Below are positions 31,473-40,303 of a stretch of 64,000 nt of DNA, one piece after another. Position 1 is the stretch's first letter. Each line of letters starts with the position of its first letter. A program made the translations under genes and the position numbers. Under the pieces are notes generated by a model that ran no database searches, was not told the origin of the DNA, and saw only the letters and a program-made list of their open reading frames with translations. Origin of the DNA: Rufibacter radiotolerans (GTDB lineage Bacteria; Bacteroidota; Bacteroidia; Cytophagales; Hymenobacteraceae); assembly GCF_001078055.1 (NCBI RefSeq), contig NZ_CP010777.1, forward strand, positions 4,493,001 to 4,557,000, in the 5' to 3' direction.

Positions 31473-31922
31473 ATGACAACTGGCTACTTTGGGATAGGCA
31501 TATTTGAACCGAAGCACGAGACCAACATGGGTACGCTCTGGCGGTCGGCGTCTTTGCTGGGGGCCAGCTTCATCTTTACCATTGGCAAGCGGTATAAAAA
31601 GCAGAGTACAGACACCAATAAAAGCTGGAAAGAGATTCCGCTGTACCATTACCAAGACCTGGAGGATTTCTACCAACATCTGCCCTACAGTTGCCAGTTA
31701 GTGGGCATTGAGCTAGATGAAAAAGCGGTGCCGGTGGAGCAGTTTGTGCACCCTGGGCGGTGCGTGTACCTGTTGGGCGCCGAAGACCACGGCCTCACCA
31801 AAGCGGCCCTTGCCAAATGTCACCACCTGGTGCAACTGCCCGGCGAAACCTCTTTGAATGTGGCCTCGGCGGGGTCTATCATTCTCTATGACCGCCATCT
31901 TAAAAGCACGCTGGCCCGGTAA
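31473..31922 (+). CDS. SpoU/TrmH-family RNA 2'-O-methyltransferase
   Basis: 149 residues, the minimal SPOUT domain. Motif 1 is PKHETNMGTLWRSASLLGA, motif 2 GRCVYLLGAEDHGL and motif 3 LPGETSLNVASAGSIILYDR forms the trefoil knot that binds S-adenosylmethionine. It methylates ribose of a tRNA or rRNA nucleotide; the target cannot be read from sequence. The start at ATG 31473 gives MTTGYFGIGIFEPKHETNMG; the frame is open 13 codons further upstream. It interrupts the MoxR/Bat gene series and may have its own promoter. Confidence 0.9.
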   Translation: MTTGYFGIGIFEPKHETNMGTLWRSASLLGASFIFTIGKRYKKQSTDTNKSWKEIPLYHYQDLEDFYQHLPYSCQLVGIELDEKAVPVEQFVHPGRCVYLLGAEDHGLTKAALAKCHHLVQLPGETSLNVASAGSIILYDRHLKSTLAR

Positions 31923-31943
31923 GCGTCTTAGGGAGCAATTCTA

Positions 31944-31991
31944 CCGCTCTATAGCACTATTAACCCCTGCAAAGATTGCAAAATAGAGCGG
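31944..31991. promoter_or_regulatory. Inverted repeat upstream of the BatA-like gene
   Basis: CCGCTCTAT (31944-31952) and ATAGAGCGG (31983-31991), a perfect 9-bp pair with a 30-nt spacer that also holds TGCA...TGCA. Between trmH and the BatA-like gene; terminator or operator unclear. Confidence 0.4.
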
Positions 31992-32067
31992 GTGCCTGTA
32001 TCTTGTCTGTTCCTGGCCTGGCCCACCTTGCGTTTATGTCTTACCTTTTGCGTCTTACCCGTTAGTT

Positions 32068-33621
32068 TTGCTACAGTTCCTGCATCCGGTTTGGTTATGG
32101 GCGGCAGCTGGCGTGGTGGTGCCTATTGCTATCCATTTATGGAACAAGAAGCCGCCGCAAACGGTACAGGTGGGCAGCATCAGGTGGTTGCAGCCGTCGC
32201 AAAGCCAGAAACTGAGCAGCCTGCACCTTACCCAGATCTGGCTGCTGCTGTTACGGTGCCTAATGGTGGTGCTACTGGCGGTACTCCTGGCCCAACCGCA
32301 ATGGACACGCCAGATCACAGCCACGCCCGACCAGCGCGCTTACCTGCACCCAACCCTGCTCCAGAAGCAGTACCTCCCGCAGATTGCCGCCACCGTAGAT
32401 TCCTTGGTGCAGAAAGGATGGAAAATCCATGGGCTGCAGCCTGGTTTTCCGGTACTCGCCCTCCATCAGGAAACCTCCGTTTCCAGCCTCCAAACCGATA
32501 CTTCAAACATAGACACTACCAACGCCTGGGCCCAACTACGGGTGCTGCACCGCAGCTTACCGGTCCACACCCCGGCCTGGATTTTCACCACAGATTTACT
32601 GCGGCACCACCGTGGTGCGTACCCGGCGCTGCGGCCTGGTTTTACCTGGGTGCCAGTGAGCGCCCTGCAAACCAACGTCTGGTTGCAGGAAGCCTATTAC
32701 ACTCCGGCCGGGCAGTTGCTGCTGCGCTTTGGGAAGAGTGATGCCAAGGAAGTCACGTTTCTGGAGAAGAAGGTTCCTCGGCCTGTGTCGGGCCAAACCA
32801 TTTCGCTCGCTGATGTGCCCGCGGTGAAATTCTCCGTCCATCCCCAAACCGATTCCCTTACTTTATTGGGCGGGGCCCGAAATACCATTGCCTTGCAAAA
32901 GCAACCCCTGCAGGTGCTGGTGCGCTTTTCCCCTTCGCGGCAAGCCGATGTGCGGTATTTGCGGGCGGCCTTGGAAACGGCACTGACTTACCGGGAAGCG
33001 GCCTACCAATTGACCGTATCCTCGGAAGGACAGCCATTTCCCGGTTCTGCCCCGGACTGGGTTTTCTGGCTTTCTGAAGAACCGCTCCAACCGTTTTTGG
33101 CCCGTTTTCCTAAAAACAGGCTCAAAACGCTGCGGGACGCTTCTTCCGCGGCGCGCGTACAAAAGCTGGAAAGCTGGCTTCAGGCCTCAGGTTTGTCTGA
33201 GACAGTGCCCTTGCACCAGCGCACCAAGGCAGAGAAGAACTTGAAAGCAAAGGTGCTCTGGCAAGACGGTTTCGGGGAACCTATGCTTACCCAGGAACAG
33301 GATTCGCTGCAGACCCATTACCACTTCTACAGCCGCTTCCATCCCGCCTGGACCGCCCTGGTAGACAGCGGCCAGTTCCCGGAAGTCATGCTTCGGTTGC
33401 TGTTCCCCGAGAATAATGCGTGGAAAACGCTGTATGACACCCGCGCTTTGCCTGAACATGTAGAACGGCCCCAAGCGTTTCTGGGCACTTTTTCTGAAAA
33501 CAAAGGTAAAACGGAAGAGGTGCTTGATTTGAAACTGTGGCTGATTGGCGCGCTGGCTTTGTTGCTGGCGTTGGAACGGTGGTTGGTGGGTAGGAAGGTG
33601 GATAAAGGAAATGCAGTATGA
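32068..33621 (+). CDS. BatA-like double-transmembrane protein
   Basis: 517 residues from a TTG (MLQFLHPVWLWAAAGVVVPI). The N-terminal BatA double-transmembrane motif is clear: hydrophobic helix, IAIHLWNKKPPQTVQVGSIR, second helix LLLRCLMVVLLAVLLAQPQW. The rest is periplasmic or cytosolic domain with a final membrane helix near residue 490 (LWLIGALALLLALERWL). No MIDAS motif is evident. Part of the MoxR/DUF58 system. The coding region contains two in-frame copies of the 36-bp palindromic element (residues about 342-354 and 470-482). Its TGA overlaps the ATG of the AT-rich ORF downstream. Confidence 0.82.
   Translation: MLQFLHPVWLWAAAGVVVPIAIHLWNKKPPQTVQVGSIRWLQPSQSQKLSSLHLTQIWLLLLRCLMVVLLAVLLAQPQWTRQITATPDQRAYLHPTLLQKQYLPQIAATVDSLVQKGWKIHGLQPGFPVLALHQETSVSSLQTDTSNIDTTNAWAQLRVLHRSLPVHTPAWIFTTDLLRHHRGAYPALRPGFTWVPVSALQTNVWLQEAYYTPAGQLLLRFGKSDAKEVTFLEKKVPRPVSGQTISLADVPAVKFSVHPQTDSLTLLGGARNTIALQKQPLQVLVRFSPSRQADVRYLRAALETALTYREAAYQLTVSSEGQPFPGSAPDWVFWLSEEPLQPFLARFPKNRLKTLRDASSAARVQKLESWLQASGLSETVPLHQRTKAEKNLKAKVLWQDGFGEPMLTQEQDSLQTHYHFYSRFHPAWTALVDSGQFPEVMLRLLFPENNAWKTLYDTRALPEHVERPQAFLGTFSENKGKTEEVLDLKLWLIGALALLLALERWLVGRKVDKGNAV
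33093..33128. repeat. 36-bp palindromic element inside the BatA-like gene
   Basis: GTTTTTGGCCCGTTTT, loop CCTA, AAAACAGGCTCAAAAC. Read in frame as PFLARFPKNRLKT. One outer C-G pair. Confidence 0.85.
33477..33512. repeat. 36-bp palindromic element inside the BatA-like gene, second
   Basis: GTTTCTGGGCACTTTT, loop TCTG, AAAACAAAGGTAAAAC. Same reading phase as the copy at 33093; encodes FLGTFSENKGKT. Confidence 0.75.
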
Positions 33622-34172
33622 AACTAACCCGGGAAAAGCAGGAGACAATTGATTTAAATTACCAAGGAGTAACTATCAATATTTTTTCATTCCCAGACAA
33701 CGGAATTGACTGTGAAAAGACAGTTTTAAAATTTATCAATTCAGCTTCTTTTCAGGTTGAATGTACAAGAGATTATATACAAAAAAAGCCAGAAGAAAAT
33801 AGAGAGAAATACCTTAAGCCACCATTCAATCTAGAGGAATTGAGTTTCAGTGATTTTAAAAATTATACTAAGAAAGGCTTATGTGATTTTTTTGATGGTT
33901 ATGTCAATGGAGAATGGAACACAAATGATAGAAAAGATTTCGTAATTATCTGGGAAGAGCTGAAGGCGAAAATATCTGAATTCAGTGATGACTTTTCCTT
34001 CTATTTGATTTCTCTGGATTGGTTTGATACTGAATTAAATCGTAAAAATCCTGAGTCTGCAGACAAGAGATTAAGAGAGCCTGAATTCTGGGTTTATGGA
34101 TATTATTTCCTGTTTATTGGTATTTCAGATGCCCAAAAGGAATTAGCCTTTATAGTAATGTTTTACGAATAG
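33618..34172 (+). CDS. AT-rich hypothetical protein inserted in the Bat operon
   Basis: 184 residues, soluble, no signal peptide. Phe/Asp/Lys-rich with segments such as GVTINIFSFPDNGIDCEKTV and FSFYLISLDWFDTELNR. I do not recognise the family. Codon use is strongly AT-biased (many AAA, GAA, TTT, ATT), unlike the GC-rich genes on both sides. It overlaps the BatA-like gene by ATGA and ends 10 nt before the DUF4175 gene. So it is embedded without breaking the operon. This suggests acquisition of a foreign gene at a translational-coupling junction. Confidence 0.65.
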   Translation: MKLTREKQETIDLNYQGVTINIFSFPDNGIDCEKTVLKFINSASFQVECTRDYIQKKPEENREKYLKPPFNLEELSFSDFKNYTKKGLCDFFDGYVNGEWNTNDRKDFVIIWEELKAKISEFSDDFSFYLISLDWFDTELNRKNPESADKRLREPEFWVYGYYFLFIGISDAQKELAFIVMFYE

Positions 34173-34182
34173 CTTAACCTAA

Positions 34183-36402
34183 ATGACCCATTCCTCCTCC
34201 CATACCACCCCTTCCACTGCCCTCCTGGCGCAGGTGCGGGCGCAGTACCTTCGCCGGAAGGCGGGGTTGTTTGCGTTGCAGGCGCTGGGCATGGTGTTGC
34301 CGTTGGGGATGTGGGCGTACAAAGGTTGGCAAGGGGCGGGTGGAATCATGGCGGCGGTGATGTTAATAGTGCTTTTGGTGGGCTTACAGGCCTGGCGCTG
34401 GCGGGAACGACAGCAGAAGACAAACCTGGCCAAAGTAGCCCGGCACCTGAACCGGAAATACCCGCAACTGGAAGAGAGCACCGAGCTATTGCTGCAACCC
34501 GAGGAAAAATTGCCGTTGCTGGCCCAGTTGCAACGGCAACGGGTGGCAGCCCAACTGGCGCACATCTCCCCGCAGGAGGCCTCGCCGGTGAAATGGAAAC
34601 GAGGCTGGCTGGTTTTGCTGGCCGGCGCCACGTTGGCTGCCGTGCTGTGGTTTCTTCCGTCCTTCGCCAATAAGCCTGAGGCAGCCGTAGATAAGGTTCC
34701 CGGCGCTTCTATCCATCTAAATGCTCCCGTGGAGCAGCCCAAGGCCATTCTGCCCGCCATTGAACAGATGAACATCCGCATTTCGCCGCCGGCCTACACC
34801 CGCAAGGCGCCGTATGCGGTCACCACGCCCTCGTTCAAGGCAGAGGTGGGCGCAACCGTGACCTGGACTGTGCAGACTAACCAAGCCATTACTTCTCCTA
34901 AACTGGCATTAGGCAACCAGAAGCCCCTTTTGTTGCGCCCGGTGGCCAATCAAAACAACACCTACACGGCCTCTCTCACGCTTACCCAAGCCACACTGTA
35001 CCATTTGCAACTGAACGGGCAGGCCTCAGATTTCTATTCCATAGAAGTGACCCCAGATGAAGCGCCCAGCATCACCGTAAAGAAGCCGGCGCAGTACCAG
35101 GAGATTCTGTTCGGCCAGCCGCAGCGCGTGACGGTGCAGGCCACCCTGCAGGATGATTACGGCCTCCGCTCCGCTGAAATGGTAGCCACCGTGGCCCAGG
35201 GCGAAGGCGAGGCCGTCAAGTTCAGGGAGCAGCGCATTCCGGTGAGCCTCTCCTTTGCAGGTCAGCCCCGGCAACTGCAACTCACCCAAACCCTGGACCT
35301 GAAGAAGTTGGGCATGACCTACGGCGATGAGCTTTATTTCTACCTGCAAGCCTATGACAACCACCGCGGCTACACGCGCACCGAGGCCTTTCTGGTAGAG
35401 ATTGAAGACACCACCATGGTAGAATCTATGGATGACCTGTCTCTGGGCGTGAACCCTAACCCCGAGTATTTTCGGAGCCAGCGCCAGATCATCATTGACA
35501 CCGAAAAACTGATTCAGGAACAGAAAGGCCTTACCCAGGCGGTCTTCGCGGAGCGCTCTAACAACATTGGTGTAGACCAGAAACTGCTCCGGCTGCGCTA
35601 CGGCAAGTTTCTGGGCGAGGAGTTTGAGTCTACCATAGGCAAGGGGGCGCTGCCCGAAGGCTTAGGAGAAGGCCATACAATAGATGACGGCCACGACCAC
35701 ACCCCACCCAAGGGCGCCTCTGAGCATGAAGCCAAAATGGGCGAACTGCTGGACCCATACCTGCACAAGCATGACCAGGAAGAAGCCGCCACCTTTTTTG
35801 AGCCCGCCATCAAAGCCCAGCTTAAAGGCGCTCTGGCCCAGATGTGGGAAGCCGAACTAAGGTTACGCACCAACCGACCCAAAGAGGCACTGCCGTTTGA
35901 ATACAAGGCCCTGCGCATGCTCAAAGACGTGCAGCAGAAGTATAGGGTATATGTGAAGAAAAGCGGTTTTGAGCCGCCGCCCCTCAAAGAACCAGAAAAG
36001 CGCCTGACCGGCGATGTAAGCAAAGTGCAGGCCGTGCAGCAACGCCGCGAAGAAAAGCCTACGGCCTCTTACCCGGTGGTACGCCAGGCGCTGCAACGCG
36101 TAGAGAACCTGAAAAATGGCGGAAAACCCAGACCAGGAGATGCTGCGCTCCTGCAACAGGCCGGCCAGGAGCTGGGCAAAGCCGCGGTGCGGGAACCGGG
36201 TCTGTATCTGCGCGCGCTCCAGGATGTACGCCAAGTGGTGCAGGACCTTCGGGCCCAGCGAGCCGCCTGCGCAGAATGCCTGCTGCGCTTAGAAAAAGCA
36301 CTTTACCGTTTCCTGCCCGTTTCTGCCAAAACACCTTCAAAACGGGTGGCCCCTGCTATTGAGAAAGACCTGGCCCAGAATTACTTTAACCGCCTGAACT
36401 AA
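34183..36402 (+). CDS. DUF4175-like membrane protein
   Basis: 739 residues. Two N-terminal membrane helices (about 25-45 and 52-68), then HLNRKYPQLEESTELLL and a third helix (WLVLLAGATLAAVLWFL, about 145-165). A long non-membrane region follows with beta-sandwich-like segments (ISPPAYTRKAPYAVTTPSFK, DDYGLRSAEMVATV) and Gln/Glu/Lys-rich helices. This layout matches DUF4175 proteins that accompany MoxR and BatA genes. Function unknown. A diverged in-frame palindromic element occurs near the C-terminus (residues 709-720). Its TAA is 2 nt before the GTG start of the next gene. Confidence 0.78.
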   Translation: MTHSSSHTTPSTALLAQVRAQYLRRKAGLFALQALGMVLPLGMWAYKGWQGAGGIMAAVMLIVLLVGLQAWRWRERQQKTNLAKVARHLNRKYPQLEESTELLLQPEEKLPLLAQLQRQRVAAQLAHISPQEASPVKWKRGWLVLLAGATLAAVLWFLPSFANKPEAAVDKVPGASIHLNAPVEQPKAILPAIEQMNIRISPPAYTRKAPYAVTTPSFKAEVGATVTWTVQTNQAITSPKLALGNQKPLLLRPVANQNNTYTASLTLTQATLYHLQLNGQASDFYSIEVTPDEAPSITVKKPAQYQEILFGQPQRVTVQATLQDDYGLRSAEMVATVAQGEGEAVKFREQRIPVSLSFAGQPRQLQLTQTLDLKKLGMTYGDELYFYLQAYDNHRGYTRTEAFLVEIEDTTMVESMDDLSLGVNPNPEYFRSQRQIIIDTEKLIQEQKGLTQAVFAERSNNIGVDQKLLRLRYGKFLGEEFESTIGKGALPEGLGEGHTIDDGHDHTPPKGASEHEAKMGELLDPYLHKHDQEEAATFFEPAIKAQLKGALAQMWEAELRLRTNRPKEALPFEYKALRMLKDVQQKYRVYVKKSGFEPPPLKEPEKRLTGDVSKVQAVQQRREEKPTASYPVVRQALQRVENLKNGGKPRPGDAALLQQAGQELGKAAVREPGLYLRALQDVRQVVQDLRAQRAACAECLLRLEKALYRFLPVSAKTPSKRVAPAIEKDLAQNYFNRLN
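36308..36343. repeat. 36-bp palindromic element inside the DUF4175 gene
   Basis: GTTTCCTGCCCGTTTC, loop TGCC, AAAACACCTTCAAAAC. Two outer C-G pairs. Encodes RFLPVSAKTPSKR, in a different phase from the copies in the BatA-like gene. Confidence 0.75.
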
Positions 36403-36404
36403 CC

Positions 36405-38186
36405 GTGACCCTTCCGCTGCCGCTTGTCCTTTTATTTGCTGTCCTGCTGGGCCTCTGGCTCACCTGGCTGGCCGTTCGCCGGTCAGACAAGCGACGACTG
36501 GTGTGGCGACTGCTGGCCAGTTGGTTGGCGGTGGTTTCTTTGGCCCTTTTGCTTGCGCCACCGGTCATCAACAGAACCTACAGCGCCTCCCAAGCCATTC
36601 TCCTCACCCCCGGCTATCACCCAGATTCCCTTCGTTCGCTCCTAACTCAGCTCCGGCCTATGCCACAGGTATACCACTTTGACAGCGCGGCTTCAGAAGG
36701 CGTGGCGGTAACCGATTTCACTGCTTTCCGAGAGCAATACCCGGCGGTGCAGACGCTGCATGTGCTGGGCAACGGGCTGGAAGAAGAAGAACTGACCCGT
36801 TTGAAAGCCATTCGGTTGGTGCCCCACCTGTCTAAGTTGCCGGCAGGCGTATTGTCTGCTTCCTGGCCCCAAAGAATCACGCTGGGCGAAGAAGTACAGG
36901 TGCAAGGTAAATTCACCGCGCCGGGCAACGCTACCACGCTCTACCTGCAGGCCGCGGGCGGGCGCCGTGATTCCGTAGAGATAAAGAAAGGGATAAAGCA
37001 AAACTTTGCCCTTCGGTTCATACCTAAAACCAGCGGTCAGTTTGTGTTTGCCTTGCAATGGAAGGGAGAAGAGGACTCGGTGCACCAGGAAGCCATTCCA
37101 ATCATGGTGCAGGAGCCCAGGTTGCTGAACGTGCTGCTGCTTTCTTCGGCGCCGTCTTTTGAGGTGAAGTTCCTGAAGAATGCCTTGGCGCAGCAAGGGC
37201 ACGGGGTGGCGGTCAGGAGTCAGGTCAGCAAAGGCATTTACCAGACTGAGTTGGTGAACCTGTCGGGGCTTAACCTTAACCGGCTTTCAGAGCCGCTGCT
37301 GCAGAAATTTGATGTGGTGTTGTTAGATGGTGCCACGTTGCAAGGCTTGTCGGGTCAGGAGAAACAGGTGCTCCAGAAAGCCGTGCGGCAACAGGGCCTG
37401 GGGATTATGACCTCTTTTTCTGAAAACAGCCCCAAACGGGTTCCTTTCTTCGCGGAGGGCGTTTTGAGGCAGATTTCCCAAAAACAGGCCCGAAACGCAC
37501 CGGTGCAGTGGACGGGCCAGACCAAAGGACCAGTGTTAGCGGTTTCTGGAAAAGTGCTTCAGCCGCAGGAGGGGCAGCAGGCATTGGCCTGGGAGAAGAA
37601 TCCGCAGCAGGCACTGGTGGTGCATTACCGCAAAGGGTTGGGGCAAGTAGGTGTGAGCCTGGTGTCAGAGACTTTCCCGCTGGCGCTGGAAGGCAAAGAG
37701 AACCTCTACCAACATTTCTGGGCAAACGTGCTAACCACTCTGGCAAAGCCTATACAGGAAAACAGCATAACCCAGGAGCCGGCCATGGCGCGGGTACATC
37801 AGCCGCTGCTGGTAGAAGCCAGCGCCGGAAATGTCATGGGTAAAAAAGCGATGTCTGCAGCCTCAGGGAAAACCCTGGATCTGGTGTCTGCACAAGGAAG
37901 CCTCTTGCCAGGCCGACAGGTCTTCACTATCTGGCCCCAAGAGAAAGGCTGGCATTCCCTTGCTTTGAAAGAAGGGAATGCCAGCCTGTATGTATACCCG
38001 CAAACTTCCCGGCAGACGCAGCAACTGCAAAATCGGCAAAAGGCCACGCTGGCCGCCACCGCGCAAACATTAGGAAAGCCACATGCCATGAAAGATGTTA
38101 CCCGTCCGGAAGCGTTTCCGCTGTGGCCTTTTGGGCTAGGCCTTTTGCTGGCACTGGGCTTCTTGTGGCTGGAAGAGAAAATCTAG
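36405..38186 (+). CDS. Large membrane protein of the MoxR/Bat cluster
   Basis: 593 residues from a GTG right after the preceding stop. Two N-terminal membrane helices (LPLVLLFAVLLGLWLTWLAV and WLAVVSLALLLAPPVI), a soluble middle and a C-terminal helix (FPLWPFGLGLLLALGFLWLE). The middle contains an Ig-like region (GEEVQVQGKFTAPGNATTLY) and a glutamine-amidotransferase-like fold (NVLLLSSAPSFEVKFLKNAL, FDVVLLDGATLQGL, GLGIMTSF), as in other large BatA-associated membrane proteins. Two palindromic copies are in frame (residues about 333-344 and 353-364). It ends 10 nt from the convergent PorE-like gene. Confidence 0.72.
   Translation: MTLPLPLVLLFAVLLGLWLTWLAVRRSDKRRLVWRLLASWLAVVSLALLLAPPVINRTYSASQAILLTPGYHPDSLRSLLTQLRPMPQVYHFDSAASEGVAVTDFTAFREQYPAVQTLHVLGNGLEEEELTRLKAIRLVPHLSKLPAGVLSASWPQRITLGEEVQVQGKFTAPGNATTLYLQAAGGRRDSVEIKKGIKQNFALRFIPKTSGQFVFALQWKGEEDSVHQEAIPIMVQEPRLLNVLLLSSAPSFEVKFLKNALAQQGHGVAVRSQVSKGIYQTELVNLSGLNLNRLSEPLLQKFDVVLLDGATLQGLSGQEKQVLQKAVRQQGLGIMTSFSENSPKRVPFFAEGVLRQISQKQARNAPVQWTGQTKGPVLAVSGKVLQPQEGQQALAWEKNPQQALVVHYRKGLGQVGVSLVSETFPLALEGKENLYQHFWANVLTTLAKPIQENSITQEPAMARVHQPLLVEASAGNVMGKKAMSAASGKTLDLVSAQGSLLPGRQVFTIWPQEKGWHSLALKEGNASLYVYPQTSRQTQQLQNRQKATLAATAQTLGKPHAMKDVTRPEAFPLWPFGLGLLLALGFLWLEEKI
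37402..37437. repeat. 36-bp palindromic element in CDS, degenerate
   Basis: The right part CCTCTTTTTCTGAAAACAGC followed by CCCAAAC matches the family; the left arm is eroded. Encodes SFSENSPKR, close to FSENKGK of the copy at 33477. Confidence 0.5.
37461..37496. repeat. 36-bp palindromic element in CDS
   Basis: GTTTTGAGGCAGATTT, loop CCCA, AAAACAGGCCCGAAAC; 2 outer pairs. Read in phase 1 (VLRQISQKQARN). The TGA that the consensus would create in this phase is changed to CAA. Confidence 0.8.
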
Positions 38187-38196
38187 GGCCTAAAGA

Positions 38197-40209
38197 TTAC
38201 TCCTTTCCCCCGGCCAGGGAAGGTTTAATTAGTCTGAACTCGGTGCGGCGGTTAAGCTGGTGCTGTTGTTCTGAGCAGGAAACGCCGTCATGGCATTTGT
38301 TCAGCAGCTTGGTTTCCCCGTAGCCTCTGGCTACCACTCGTTTAGCGTCTATTCCTTTAGAGAGAATGTACAGCACCGCGGTAGACGCCCTTAGTTGTGA
38401 CAGCATTTGGTTGTAGCGGTGCGTTTGGCGGCTATCTGTGTGGGAACTCAGCTCTATGCGCACCTCTGGGTTTTCCCGCAGCATGTCTACAATCTGGTTC
38501 AGCTCTTCTTTCGCCTCGGGGCGAAGGGTGTGCTTGTCAAGGTCATAGTAGATGTTGTCCAGCACAATGGCCTGGTCATAGGTGTTGCGGTCCAGTACCA
38601 TTTCAATGTGCACCGTGTCTGTGAGCCTGCGGCAATCTGGGGCTATCTGCACGGTCTTGGTCAGGTATCCTTTCTTGCTGCCTCTAATAGTATAGCTCTG
38701 GCTGCCTTTGGCCATGAAGACAAACCTGCCTGCTGCGTCAGATAACAACCGGAGGGGCGCGCCGTTGGGGTCACCGTTAATGGAGACCTGTAAGTCTACG
38801 CCCTCCAGAGGCATTTTGCGGGTACGCCCTCCGGGGTTTGGCATCCGGACAAAGGTGCCGCCCGCCACTTTGCAGGGCACGGTAGAAGGCCCTATGCGGT
38901 AAATATCATCTGAGGTGCCATCGCCGCCGCGGTTAGAAGACAGAAAGCCCGTTTTGCCGTCTTTTTGGTAAATCAGGCCAAAATCATCGCGCGGCGAGTT
39001 GAACGGATAGTACAGATTCTCCACGCCTTCCCAGACATCGCCGTTGCCTCTGGCTGAGAAAATATCCAGGCCGCCCATGCCCAGGTGCCCGTCTGAGGAG
39101 AAATACAGCACGCCGTTGGACTGCACCAGCGGGAAGACCTCCTTACCGGGCGTGTTGATCATGGGGCCGGCGTTCACAGGTTCAGACCACGCGTTTTGGC
39201 CCTGGCGCAGGCAGTAGTAAATATCTGTCTGGCCGTACCCGCCGGGCATGTCTGAGGCGAAGTACAAGATCTGTCCGTCTGGTGAAAGGGCCGGGTGCCC
39301 TACTGAGTAAGACTCGCCTTTGCTGTACGGGAAAAGCTTCACGTCTTTCCACTTGTCTTTCACCAGGGTGGCACTGTAAATCTCCAGGCGGTCCACAAAA
39401 TCATCGCTCTTGGAATACCGCTGCCAGCTGCCTTCGGTGGTCAGTTCCTGGGGCAGTACCCGTTTCTTTACCCGTTTGGTGCGCGTAAAGAAAATCTCAT
39501 CAAAGTCTGGCGAGAAGGAGGCGGTAGCGTTATGGAACTTGGTGTTAATGCTTTTTTCCAGCGGTTCAATCTTAGACCAGGTGCTGTCTGTCAGGCGCTC
39601 TGCCTGGTAAAGGTGCAGGAAAGGGGCGCCGGTCCAGCCGTATACTTTCTGGTCTTTAGAGCTTTTGCCTTTCCCGCGGTCAGATGAAAAGACCAGGTTG
39701 TTCTTAAAGAAGACCGGGCTGAAATCAGAGAAAGAGGAGCTGAGGGCACTGTCCAGAAGCACGTCTACAGACAAAGGATTATTCATCCAGCTCATGGCCA
39801 TATCACAGGCCTTTATGAGTTTTTGCGCCTCTTCCCGGTGGCTTGGGTCCCGTTGGGCAAACTGTTGGTAGGCTCTTTTAGCTTCCTGGTATTTGCCGTT
39901 CTGGCGGCAGGCATTGGCGTAGTTAAAAAGGTTGGCCGTAGACAAGTTTGGGAAAATCATGGTCTGTTTGTACCAGAATTCCGCCGCCCCGGGTTGGTTG
40001 ATGAGCCGGTAACAATCTGCAATGCGTTCTACAATGTGGCGGTCAGGCTGCCCTTGCTCCAGGAGCTTTTCATACTCTCCCAGCGCCAGCGCATAGTCAT
40101 AGTCACTGAAGTGTTTATCTGCTTTGGTCTGTTTTGCCTGCCCCTGTGCCAGGCACGGGTGTACGCAAAAGGGAAGGCAAAGCAGGAGTAAGAGGTAAAA
40201 AATTTTCAC
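38197..40209 (-). CDS. PorE-like T9SS protein (TPR, PD40 propeller, CRD, OmpA)
   Basis: 670 residues. Signal peptide ending PCLAQ. Domain order: TPR helices (about 30-145), a PD40/WD40-like propeller (150-440) with repeated FSSDRGKGKSSKDQ, FSPDFDEIFFTR and LSPDGQILYFASD blades, a carboxypeptidase-regulatory-like domain (455-540) and an OmpA_C-like peptidoglycan-binding domain (550-660; YYDLDKHTLRPEAKEELNQI, HTDSRQTHRYNQMLSQLRA). This is the order of PorE, a T9SS component that links the machinery to peptidoglycan. It follows an adhesin and a PorP/SprF gene on the same strand. This operon context supports a T9SS role. Confidence 0.88.
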   Translation of the reverse strand: MKIFYLLLLLCLPFCVHPCLAQGQAKQTKADKHFSDYDYALALGEYEKLLEQGQPDRHIVERIADCYRLINQPGAAEFWYKQTMIFPNLSTANLFNYANACRQNGKYQEAKRAYQQFAQRDPSHREEAQKLIKACDMAMSWMNNPLSVDVLLDSALSSSFSDFSPVFFKNNLVFSSDRGKGKSSKDQKVYGWTGAPFLHLYQAERLTDSTWSKIEPLEKSINTKFHNATASFSPDFDEIFFTRTKRVKKRVLPQELTTEGSWQRYSKSDDFVDRLEIYSATLVKDKWKDVKLFPYSKGESYSVGHPALSPDGQILYFASDMPGGYGQTDIYYCLRQGQNAWSEPVNAGPMINTPGKEVFPLVQSNGVLYFSSDGHLGMGGLDIFSARGNGDVWEGVENLYYPFNSPRDDFGLIYQKDGKTGFLSSNRGGDGTSDDIYRIGPSTVPCKVAGGTFVRMPNPGGRTRKMPLEGVDLQVSINGDPNGAPLRLLSDAAGRFVFMAKGSQSYTIRGSKKGYLTKTVQIAPDCRRLTDTVHIEMVLDRNTYDQAIVLDNIYYDLDKHTLRPEAKEELNQIVDMLRENPEVRIELSSHTDSRQTHRYNQMLSQLRASTAVLYILSKGIDAKRVVARGYGETKLLNKCHDGVSCSEQQHQLNRRTEFRLIKPSLAGGKE

Positions 40210-40249
40210 AGTTGCAGTTCTTGTACCTTTGGGTTGGTAAATAAATTCT

Positions 40250-40275
40250 GTTTTGAGGCCTTTTCCAAGAAACAG
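40250..40275. repeat. 36-bp palindromic element, truncated
   Basis: Left arm GTTTTGAGGCCTTTTCC intact, the right arm shortened to AGAAACAGC. Lies 28 nt downstream of the PorP/SprF stop (minus strand). Confidence 0.55.
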
Positions 40276-40303
40276 CTAAGATTGCACTTTTAATTTATCC
40301 TGC

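Noticed and set aside
31992..32741. 249-codon plus-strand ORF overlapping the BatA-like gene
   Set aside because: Pro/Ala/Thr-rich frame shadow; the BatA frame has clear membrane helices and conserved motifs.
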